Source of the DNA: Mesostigma viride
Lineage: Eukaryota; Streptophyta; Mesostigmatophyceae; Mesostigmatales; Mesostigmataceae
Direction of reading: 5' to 3'
Assembly (NCBI GenBank): GCA_009746045.1
Contig: RPFO01000497.1
Span: forward strand, 58,501 to 122,500
DNA length: 64,000 nucleotides
Shown piece after piece: positions 34,921 to 45,000 of this stretch. The notes below the pieces were generated by a model. The model saw only the letters and a program-made list of their open reading frames with translations. It was not told the DNA's origin and ran no database searches. Within the stretch, counting starts at the first letter, position 1. Every line of letters starts with the position of its first letter. Position numbers and translations under genes: made by a program.

Positions 34921-35894
34921 AGCAGGCCTGTTCTCCCGTCCGTGCCGCTCAGGCGGTACAGCGCCACCTCCCTCGCGGCACTCCCTCGGTCGCCTCCGTT
35001 CAATCTCCCGCCGCATTCCCTGCTCGCGTCATCGATAAACACCAGAAAACCTACGCGGGTATTCTGCACACGGCTGATTGGATTGCTCTTTTCGCGGACC
35101 TCAACGCCCAGGGACGTGCGTGGCTGTTCTCGCTTTCCTTGCGGAGTGTGGGCTCGGCGTACCTTCGTGCTCTTCCCATGCCCCCCCCATTCGCCTTGGC
35201 TCCCAGCCACTACTCGGTGGCGCTCCGGCACCAGCTATTTGCCCCGCAGCCTCTTGTTCCGGCCGGGCGGCCTTGTGGTAGCTGTAGGCAGCCGCTGGAT
35301 CCCACGGGGACTCACTACCTTGCCTGCATGGGGGGCCAACAGAATCAGAATTGGTATTTGTATTTGCACACTGTCCTCCTGACGGTGGTGCTCGCCATGA
35401 TTCGGTCGGTTTTCCCCCACGCGAACATCCGGTCCGAGGATGCGGATGGCGCTGCCTTCTATTCCCCCAACCACCGGCCTGACATCGTGGTGCTGGACTT
35501 TGAGGGGGGTGGCCGGCATCTGCTTATTGACGTTTCGGTGGCGCGGCCCTTGGCTCTTAGCCACGTGGCTGGGGCCTCCCTCACGGCAGGTTACACGGCG
35601 GACCGGGCGGAGCGGGCCAAGCTCCTGGCCTACGGCGACGTCGGGCACCATCGTGTGGTGCCCTTTGTCCTGGAGGAGTTTGGGGCCATGGGGCCCCTGA
35701 CCTCCGCCTTCTTCAAGGAGTGTTGCCGGCTCCGGGAGGACCGGCTGGACCTGGAGGGCCAGCGGGCCCCATGGTCGGCGCGGACCTGGACGTCATATTG
35801 GCGTCAGCGCTTGTCGGTGGCGCTGACTCGGGCCATGGCTGACATCATGCTCCGCCGTACGCGGGCTGATTTTGCGGTGCAGCAGGGCTATTAG
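34921..35894 (+). pseudogene. LINE-C C-terminal zinc knuckle and restriction-like endonuclease
   Basis: A truncated but open C-terminal coding part of about 325 codons. It has a CCHC knuckle (CGSCRQPLDPTGTHYLAC) followed about 65 residues later by RPDIVVLDFEGGGRHLLIDV, which fits the PD-(D/E)XK restriction-like endonuclease of R2/CRE-class LINEs. The frame ends at 35894 (DFAVQQGY). The RT domain is absent, so the copy is inactive; the ATG upstream lies in the flanking MITE and is not a real start. Confidence 0.8.
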
Positions 35895-36027
35895 GTTCCT
35901 CCCGTTAGGCGTTTCCATTGGTCTTATCGTAGTATAGAGCTTTGACATGGCTCTGTATATAGGTTTATAGCTGGGCGTTTGCTTTGGTTTGAGTGATTTC
36001 ACTCTGCTGTAAGTAATTATATTTTTA
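34921..36027 (+). mobile_element. RLE-type LINE-C, 5'-truncated
   Basis: The 3' 1.1 kb of the LINE seen at 36068-41010, flanked by a 10-bp duplication ATATATATTC (34911-34920 and 36028-36037). It includes the C-terminal endonuclease domain and the complete 3' UTR, ending ATTATATTTTTA. Confidence 0.85.
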
Positions 36028-36191
36028 ATATATATTCATTGAGAATGATAGATTACCTGTATATATATTAAAAATATAATTACTTACAGCAGAGTGAAAT
36101 CACTCAAACCAAAGCAAACGCCCAGCTATAAACCTATATACAGAGCCATGTCAAAGCTCTATACTACGATAAGACCAATGGAAACGCCTAA

Positions 36192-39100
36192 CGGGAGGAA
36201 CCTAATAGCCCTGCTGCACCGCAAAATCAGCCCGCGTACGGCGGAGCATGATGTCAGCCATGGCCCGAGTCAGCGCCACCGACAGGCGCTGACGCCAATA
36301 TGACGTCCAGGTCCGCGCCGACCATGGGGCCCGCTGGCCCTCCAGGTCCAGCCGGTCCTCCCGGAGCCGGCAACACTCCTTGAAGAAGGCGGAGGTCAGG
36401 GGCCCCATGGCCCCAAACTCCTCCAGGACAAAGGGCACCACACGATCGATGGTGCCCGACGTCGCCGTAGGCCATGCAGGAGCTTGGCCCGCTCCGCCCG
36501 GTCCGCCGTGTAACCTGCCGTGAGGGAGGCCCCAGCCACGTGCAGAGTGCAATCATACGCCGTATAATACGGTATAATACGGTATAATACGTAATACGCT
36601 GGCTTTGAGCGTATGATTCATACGTTATAATACGTTTTAGCGTATAATGACGTATAATACCGTATTATACCGTATGATGCCGTGTTTTCCGCGTTTTTTT
36701 TACGTTTTGCGCGGCTAGGATGCCAGAACGACAGGGCAACGATTTGAAGCCACAGATTTCGTATCTCTACTATAAGTACTGACCCGTCTGAACTTTCACA
36801 ATTCGACGCGATCTTATTTTGACATTGTGGTGCACAGTGCGCGCACCGTGCGGAGGTGGCCATGGCGACGTGCGTTCCGTTAAAATATGGCTAATCCGGC
36901 GGGCGACAGGCGAAAAAATTAAGCCGATGGTTAAAAGTGATGTTCTATTATGATGTTTCATAGCAAGATCTGCACTATTTGCAAATTCGCTGCCTTTGTT
37001 GGTACAGATTTGCACGGGGGTCTCATCCAACAATTTGGCCGCGATGAATAATCTAGCATGTGTGCCTGCGACGGTAGAACTCGATATTCGTGGGTTATTT
37101 TGATGCAGCAAGAGCCGTTTAGTAACGGACACCATGAAAATAACCTAAGCATCTTCGATCTGCGGCCATTTCCTGTCATTTCTAAAATGATTTCGTTCAG
37201 GCCTGCGCGATCCGCGGTTAATCCATCCATGGCTGGCTGGCTTTTCTTGCGCGCCTGGGTAGGAAATAATGCCGGCCGTGGTACGTTGATTTGCCGCATG
37301 TCACCGCCCAGTCTGTTTGCGCTCTTAATGAACCTGGCATGAAACTTTTTGCGCCGTTTCTGGGTTTTTCTTGCTATTTTGTTCTCCACTTGTTGCAGTT
37401 GTGCTATCAGATTTTCCGCAGCTTTCAATGGTTTTCCTTACGCTGCGTATGCCATGCTTCCTAAAGCTACCCAGAATTGATCGGGCAGTTATCTGGCTTT
37501 GCTACGCTTCCTGTATGGAGGTTTTCACACGGTAGACATTCTATATTGCGTAGTCAAGGACCCTAGCTGCCTGGGAGCGGCATCACCGTTGCAAGGAGCT
37601 GGCGAGCTCATAGACGCCTGTCATGCTCTTCAGCCTGCTGGAAAACAAGGTTGTTGTATGGAAGGTGAGAATATGTGAGTTACTTATTATCACATCCCCA
37701 CCTGTTTAGCCATGTTTAACATGTTGGCCCCTTGCTGGCCCACTGCACGGTCCCCTAGTTATTGCTGGCCTTTTTACCATATATAATTACTTGCATCAAA
37801 GTGAAGGCACCCAAGTAAACATAACCAATATAAAGCCACATATATACAGTTATACACATGCACACAATTATGCATGCGCACGTTTACATTCTCAGTATTA
37901 CATGCAATATATCGATCGTGTCCACAATATCCACCGTATAGAGTATAGCCGAGGGTAGGGCAACCTTGGATTATGTCCAAAACAGTGTTAAAAACATGTG
38001 GATTGATGGTGGGTGTCTTAAAATGTGTAAAATCAGAGTATTCTAAGTGTGTCCGTACGAAAACGTATAATACCGTATTATACCGTATTATACCGTATTA
38101 TACATTATACTCCACCGTGACCGTATAACGCGTATAACGTACGATTGCACTCTGGCCACGTGGCTAAGAGCCAAGGGCCGCGCCACCGAAACGTCGATAA
38201 GCAGATGCCGGCCACCCCCCTCAAAGTCCAGCACCACGATGTCAGGCCGGTGGTTGGGGGAATAGAAGGCAGCGCCATCGGCATCCTCGGACCGGATGTT
38301 CGCGTGGGGGAAAACCGACCGAATCATGGCGAGCACCACCGTCAGGAGGACAGTGTGCAAATACAAATACCAATTCTGATTCTGTTGGCCCCCCATGCAG
38401 GCAAGGTAGTGAGTCCCTGTGGGATCCAGCGGCTGCCCACAGCTACCACAAGGCCGCCCGGCCGGAACAAGAGGCTGCGGGGCAAATAGCTGGTGCCGGA
38501 GCGCCACCGAGTAGTGGCTGGGAGCCAAGGCGAATGGGGGGGCCATGGGAAGAGCACGAAGGTACGCCGAGCCCACACTCCGCAAGGAAAGCGAGAACAG
38601 CCACGCACGTCCCTGGGCGTTGAGGTCCGCGAAAAGAGCAATCCAATCAGCCGTGTGCAGAATACCCGCGTAGGTTTTCTGGTGTTTATCGATGACGCGA
38701 GCAGGGAATGCGGCGGGAGATTGAACGGAGGCGACCGAGGGAGTGCCGCGAGGGAGGTGGCGCTGTACCGCCTGAGCGGCACGGACGGGAGAACAGGCCT
38801 GCTGGATCTCAGCATAGGCCTCCTGGATGGCGGTGACGAAGGGCAAAGGGCTGCTGGGGTCCAGGAGGTCAGGCGCTGCCGTTGCCAAAAGGGGCAGGAG
38901 CCGGCAGCTTTCCGCCCACGACTGAGCGACGGAGCCCAAAAATGCTGCTGGGGCCAGCCGGGCGGCACGAGTCAGACCACAGCCACCCATCCGTGCAGGC
39001 AGGGAGGCAATGCGAATAGCATGTGGCGGGAGGTCGGGGCCCGGGACCAGCTGCGCCAAGGCCGACTGGATGCGTTCGTCGTGGCCCTCGGCGGCCAGCC

Positions 39101-40999
39101 GGACCTGAGCCGGAAGAGCGCCCCGGAGCCAGTGAACGACGCGAGGGTGAGCGCAAAACCACAGAAGCAGACCCTTGGTCTGCGAATCATGAAGGCGCGC
39201 AATCAAGGGCAGTACCTCAGTGCGTGCCTCGAGGGCGGCCCGCAGAGCATCGATGACAAACGCGGGGTCGCCAACCGGAACGCCGAGGACATCCAACCCA
39301 TGGAGGCGCTCGTCCCGGCCCAAGAGCTGGGGCGGGAAGCCGGAGCAATCACCTTGGGGCGAGTACACCGCGCACTTGGCCAGGGTCAACTGGAGGTTGA
39401 TGTCGGCCACCGCGGTCTGCAGTGCCAGCAGAGCCGCGGTGGTGTCCGGCACAGGGCCCAGAAGGTAGATATCATCCAAGTAGGCCTGAATAGCGACCGC
39501 CGGGTGGGCAGCATGGACCGCTTGGAGGCAACCCTGGAGGGGGGCGGCAAAGTACAGGGGTCCCAGGGGGTCCCCTTGCTGGGTGCCCGACCGCGACAGC
39601 AGGCCGCCGCGAGTGCCGTCCTCCATGATGTGAACCAGTTGGCCGGGCTGGCCGTAGCACACGGCTGTCCAAGCGTACAAGTCCTCGAAGGACTCCATGA
39701 CGGCCGCAAACATGCTGGCGCGGGACAGACTGTTGAACGCGTTGTGGCAGTCGACCTTGACGACAGCGTGGGTGGGGTGGGCCTCGAGGTAGGCCTGCAC
39801 CGAATGGATGAGGATATCCGCCCCGCCTGGAGTCGTCACCCCCAGCTGGGCCGCCACCGAGGTCTCACCCGCTGCGAGGGGCGGGCAGAAAAAGGCACGG
39901 AGCTCGGGCGCCTTTTGGCGGCAGATCACTTTGCCCACGAGCTTGCGGAGCACCTCACCGCAGGCGATCGGGCGCACCTTGCCCTCGGGGGGGGCAAGAC
40001 ACCCTTGAGCAGAGCGAGGAGGCGAGCGCCCGCTAACCACTCGCGCGCAGCGGGAGGAACGCGACCAGCCGCCAGGTCAATGAGGGTGTCAAAGAGAATG
40101 TCCTCGCCCCCATGCCCCACCAGGACCTCCAAGTGCTCGTAGCGCCAGCCCGACGGCCCGGTAGAGGAAGCCCGCGGGACCGCACGCATCACCTCCAGGA
40201 AGCAGTCGCGGTCCAGCCGGAGGGGGGCCGGCAGGGGGTCCGGCACGGGCAGCTGGAAGCCGGGCTCCGCAGGGTGAAGAGCCTCCAAGGCCGCCAGGGT
40301 AGCCGCATTGGCGGGGGCCAGCTTGGCCATTTCCAAGCGGGTCATGGCCCGGCTGAGCTGCCCCTCGCGGACGAGGCGGATGACATCGGCGGCCACCCGC
40401 TCGAAGTTGACCTCCCCCGACAGCCGGGCCGTGCGCGGGGGCGGCACGCCAAACAGCCCCTCCCAGTCCCCCTGCAGAAAGCGTCGGCAACGGGCAATAA
40501 CCGCACCCTGGAGGCCGCGCACACCACGCCCGAGAGGGGTGAGGAGCAGGCGGGGGGTCACCATGTGCAGTTTAAAGCCCAGCGGGTCGTCCGGAGCGGC
40601 GTGCATGCGCCGGAGAGAAACGATTGCACATTGCGCGAAAAGGCTACGCGCGCGGTGGGGGAGGTCGGTCAGGGTAGACGTCGGGTTGATGGCGCATGCA
40701 TCCCAGGGAACCGTGTCAAGCCAACGCCAACTGGCCGAGTAGTCGGGCGGCGGGGGCTGGGAGCCGGTGGGAGCCGAGGCGGGAGGGGGGGAGGGGGCCG
40801 GGACTGCTGGCCGGTTGAGGGGCCGTTGAGCAACACAGGCGCGCGCGTGCTGAGCGCGCCCGTGAATGGAGTACACCCGCTGGCAGTGAGCTTCCGGGCA
40901 CCGGTAACAGCTCATGGCCTGCAGATCCGCCGCGTCGAGATCGGGGTGCACAGCGCGAAGGTGCTGGCAGAGGAGGTTGCGGTTGTGGAACACACCAGC
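36192..40999 (-). pseudogene. LINE-D zinc finger-reverse transcriptase-endonuclease protein, disrupted
   Basis: The N-terminal frame (39926-40993) has a C2H2-like VFHNRNLLCQHLRAVHP lacking its first Cys, a second finger CYRCPEAHCQRVYSIHGRAQ, a Pro-rich linker and the RT entry (RASSTGPSGWRYEHLEVLVG). At a run of eight G (39987-39994, plus strand) the frame shifts. RT continues in 38155-40040 with VVKVDCHNAFNSLSRASMF, SRSGTQQGDPLGPLYF and catalytic AYLDDIYLLG, then a thumb region, CCHC knuckle CGSCGQPLDPTGTHYLAC and the PD-(D/E)XK endonuclease. The hAT-like element cuts the frame at LSHV. The distal part (36192-36542) carries two extra 4-base insertions (CGAT near 36445 and ATGC near 36475) relative to copies C and E. 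The N-terminal zinc finger, single ORF and C-terminal restriction-like endonuclease place it among R2/CRE/NeSL-type LINEs. Confidence 0.85.
36543..38154. mobile_element. hAT-like transposon with perfect 8-bp target duplication
   Basis: The left end CAGAGTGCAATCATACG and the right end CGTACGATTGCACTCTG are inverted copies. The flanks are GCCACGTG at 36535-36542 and 38155-38162. Removing the element and one copy restores the LINE sequence seen uninterrupted at 41147-41180. Subterminal zones (36550-36690, 38060-38140) are packed with GTATAATACG-type motifs. Short minus-strand frames inside (for example 36958-37428) show no recognisable hAT dimerisation or DDE region, so it is probably non-autonomous. 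An old LINE 3' tail is embedded at about 37778-37840. Confidence 0.85.
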
Positions 41000-41045
41000 A
41001 CACGGGGACCCCTGTATATATAGTCATTCTATTCCCTATATATAG

Positions 41046-41621
41046 GTGCCTTCTATTCCCCCAACCACCGGCCTGACATCGTGGTGCTGGACTTTGAGGG
41101 GGGTGGCCGGCATCTGCTTATTGACGTTTCGGTGGCGCGGCCCTTGGCTCTTAGCCACGTGGCTGGGGCCTCCCTCACGGCAGGTTACACGGCGGACCGG
41201 GCGGAGCGGGCCAAGCTCCTGGCCTACGGCGACGTCGGGCACCATCGTGTGGTGCCCTTTGTCCTGGAGGAGTTTGGGGCCATGGGGCCCCTGACCTCCG
41301 CCTTCTTCAAGGAGTGTTGCCGGCTCCGGGAGGATCGGCTGGACCTGGAGGGCCAGCGGGCCCCATGGTCGGCGCGGACCTGGACGTCATATTGGCGTCA
41401 GCGCTTGTCGGTGGCGCTGACTCGGGCCATGGCTGACATCATGCTCCGCCGTACGCGGGCTGATTTTGCGGTGCAGCAGGGCTGTTAGGTTCCTCCCGTT
41501 AGGCGTTTCCATTGGTCTTATCGTAGTATAGAGCTTTGACATGGCTCTGTATATAGGTTTATAGCTGGGCGTTTGCTTTGGTTTGAGTGATTTCACTCTG
41601 CTGTAAGTAATTATATTTTTA
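41046..41621 (+). mobile_element. RLE-type LINE-E, strongly 5'-truncated
   Basis: The last 576 bp of the same LINE family: the endonuclease core (RPDIVVLDFEGGGRHL) to the stop at 41488 and the 3' UTR. It is flanked by an 8-bp duplication ATATATAG (41038-41045 and 41622-41629). Sequence is nearly identical to LINE-C, so insertion is recent. Confidence 0.85.
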
Positions 41622-41629
41622 ATATATAG

Positions 41630-41775
41630 TCATTTTTAGTTGGCTTTGTTCATGTTTGTTTGGGTGCTTTCACTCTGATGTAAGTTATTATAATTTTTAA
41701 TATTTATTGAAAAAATACAATTACTTACATCAGAGAGAAGGCACTCACTCAAAAATAAACAAAGCCAACGCCAAC
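41630..41775. repeat. Two diverged LINE 3' ends, tail to tail
   Basis: GGCTTTGTTCATGTTTGTTT ... CTGATGTAAGTTATTATAAT on the left and its inverted, diverged copy on the right (ATACAATTACTTACATCAGA ... AAACAAAGCC) surround TATTTATTGAAAAA. Both resemble the 3' UTR end of the RLE LINE family. They look like old truncated insertions, or a derived foldback element. Confidence 0.6.
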
Positions 41776-41879
41776 AAGACATACCACGACAAAATAACTG
41801 CCTTTTATCACCTCTAGTCACTGTATGGTTGGGGCATGATGCAGACGCTATTTGTAACTTTCGTATGATTATTTTTCTG

Positions 41880-41898
41880 GCGCTGGTTGTCTCCTTGA
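41880..41898 (-). repeat. S80 fragment
   Basis: GCGCTGGTTGTCTCCTTGA matches the 5' part of the S80 family in inverted orientation; the rest of the element is absent. Confidence 0.5.
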
Positions 41899-42042
41899 TT
41901 TTTCTAATGAGATCAGCAAAGTACTCCGTGGTATGCCCATGCGCATGACACGCAAGTACTTGTCTCACTTAATAAAGTACCCGGACACAGGGTACTGCTC
42001 CTTGGTCATTTCATGAAACTTCCGTGCCTAGGAACTCCCCAA

Positions 42043-45000
42043 CTAAAACTTCACGGTGTACTGGGGTGGCCGCTTGGCCTGCCCAAAGACATATCCCCCC
42101 TTCTTCTTGTATTTAAAGTCCGTGTTGCTCGTATCATACGCCCCCGGCCCCGGCGACGCAGCGCCCGGGTTTTGCAACTCCTTGGACAAGAACTCCTTCT
42201 CATTCATGCGGCGGCCCGTGCCAAACTTCATCGTTGCCGCGTCACCCAGTGTGGCGCTGATCCCCTTGCCACCTGGCATCGTGTACGCACCAGGGCCAGG
42301 GGCCGACGAGACCGCCTCTGCCTTCCGCAACGCCCCCCGCGCATCCACCTCGGTATACGTTTTGAGCCCAAAGCTGAACCCCTTGGAGTTGGGGCTCCTC
42401 GCCCGCGGCTTGCCGCCAGCATCAACGTCATACGCGCCAGGCCCGGGAGTGCGCTCCCCCCTCCAGGTGGACCGGTTGGTGTCGGTCCCGAACCCGGTCG
42501 GGGTGGTCTTGGGCCGCTGCTGGTTGCCGAGGCGGTTGAAGTCTGTGGGAACATCATACGCGCCCGGCCCCGGGCTGTCCTTGGCGGTGGAGTAGACCTC
42601 CAGGCGCAGGCATGGCGCGATCGAGACGCCGCCCGGGGCGCTGTTTTTGGGCGTGTATGCACCGGGCCCGGGGACCCAACCTGGTGGTGACAGATGCCAC
42701 CAAATGTTATCAATGGCAACGTCGCCAGCAAATTAACGGATGCCCACCAGCACACTTAGCAGGCAGCACGTGCGTGCAAAACGAAAAAAGAGAAAGCATG
42801 CTCAGATTCATCCAGAATAGAACTGTACCAGCCTCACGTATACATTTATCAAAACCAGCTACAATGCGTGGCTGGGGGGGTTGATCATGATGCAGTGAAC
42901 GCGTGAGCTGGCGGGGCACCCTGAGCAGGCAGGCCAAGCAGGCACATGCATGGGTAGGCAGGTGGCATGTTTGCGCGCAGTGGGCAAACCTCCGACCACT
43001 GAGCCTTCAGATCATAATAAGAAGTCCTCACATATATTACGGGGAAAAGCAGCGAGGGAACCTGCACGCCCACCCAAGCTGGCAACCGAGGAGCGCCAGC
43101 ATCATCATCGTCCCTCCCACCATCCTCTTACGCCCGCACCATACATACCCCATTCGTACATTCATACCCCATGCGTGCACCAGCTGTCCGGGCCCACTCA
43201 GACCATGCCCATGGTTCTACCATTGCATGACGCACGCGTGAAGAGCATGTCAAGCACACATGTGGAGCACATGACGTGAAAAACTCTGGGAATGTGGAAA
43301 TGCCAAGGTGAACGACCTATACCACTGGTAGTAGGGGATCATGCTAAAACTAAGCAGAATAGCCAGTCATCCATTGCACCTCCCTATACTTCCACAAGCA
43401 CGTCAAGTGCACATATAGGGCACACGATGCGCACATGAAGCGCACGTATGACACTTGTATCTACAGCATACTGTATGATATTCTTGTAAATATATGATAC
43501 TTTAATACTTACAGACCCATTTATGATATTAGAAAAACACGCACCGAGCGAGTCGCCCGAGACGACCTGCGACCGCTTGGACGTGCCAAATGAGAACTTG
43601 GGGTGGTGCGCCAGCTGGGGGTCGGAGTCCGCGTCCGCCAGGTTATACCTCCCCGGGCCAGGGCTGTGGGCGCCGATCATCGGCTTGGCAAACTCAGGGC
43701 TGTTCCCAATCACAGGCCCCGCGCGGCTGCCCCCTAGCTCCACGTCATGCATGCGCTGGCTGGTGCCAAAGTGGGTCGACTTGGAGGAGCGTAGGGGCTC
43801 CACGCCGTGGATGGGCCCCGGCGAGTCGTTGCCGGCTTCCATGTGGACGCACGAGATGAACAGGTGGCGTTCGCCGTCCCTGCCCAGGGGGGGGGGGGGG
43901 GGGGAGAGGGGGAGTAGGGAGCAGCGCAGCGGTGAGAGGTTCAGGTGAGGTGGGTGGAGGTCAGGCAGGGAACGATCGTTGGGATGTGCAAATGTGGCCT
44001 ATCAATTTGATGCGTTCCTAAAGTGCATATGCGATGCTGTATCTTGTTAGCAGCACTAAATAGAGAAGCAAGGTGAAGAGCGCGCCGCTAAATTGAAAAC
44101 AGCAGCTGTGTGCATGGACAGACAGGACAAAATGCTGACTGTAACGGGCCATATTTGCCAACTGCGGCTCCAGAGGGGAATCCTGTTGCGCCCATGGTAA
44201 GAGCCAGGTACACAATTTGTAGGAGCCCCAAAACGCACCTGCAAGTTGATTGCCAATCTACCCATCCCCTTGGTAGCCTCGGTAGGCTACTGTCCCCCCG
44301 CTTGACCCAAATCATGCGCCCAATCAACCAAACATGCGCCCAACCACGCAAACACACTAGGCTTCACCTCATGGGCACCACATAGGCATCATGCCACCTC
44401 AACATCCCATGTGTCATATGCGCAGTCCCTTGCGTTCAGGGAAACAACAGCTGGGTCCTTCCAACCACTCAGACACATCTCCAGCCACACCACCATGCCT
44501 TCAACCACCCACAAACATGACAAGTCCGGCCCCCGGACCCAGCGACTCCCGACCGACCCAACGCGAATGACCGACCCAACTCTATTTGCCGGACCTGTGC
44601 CGTGACCGAACCACACGAAAGAAAGAAAAGCAAATAACACACCGTCGGACACACATACACACATCTACACACACGCATACACACAAACACATACACACCT
44701 ACACAAATATATATACACACACCTGGTGGATTTCCCAAAAGGCGTCGCGGGCGCGCTGGCGGCGTGCACGTGGTCCACCGTGTGCCGCTGCGACCGGCCC
44801 AGGTTGCCCAGCCCGCTCTTGAGGCTGTACTCGTTGGGGGCAGGGCTGTCCTTGCCTGCGCGCGCCGTGCGTGCGTGCATCTCTGATATGAACACCGCCT
44901 CCTCTTGGTACTTGCTGCGGTCCTCGCCCTTGCTGCACGGTCAACAAGCGGGGGTATGCAATATATTCAGATACATATAATGTAAGCACCGACATATGAA

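Larger units (their letters stand above)
36068..41010 (-). mobile_element. RLE-type LINE-D, near full length, interrupted by a hAT-like element
   Basis: A minus-strand element of about 3.3 kb without its insertion, flanked by a perfect 12-bp duplication CCTGTATATATA (36056-36067 and 41011-41022). The 3' end is at 36068 (TTAAAAATATAATTACTTAC inverted). The 5' end begins inside a first zinc finger, so a short 5' truncation is likely. A 1612-bp hAT-like transposon splits the endonuclease domain at 36542/38155. Confidence 0.9.

Noticed and set aside
36958-37428. 156-codon frame as a hAT transposase
   Set aside because: No DDE, zinc-finger BED or dimerisation motif could be recognised, so the element is treated as non-autonomous.
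38493-40142. 549-codon plus-strand frame
   Set aside because: Antisense shadow of the LINE-D reverse transcriptase, which has clear catalytic motifs on the minus strand.
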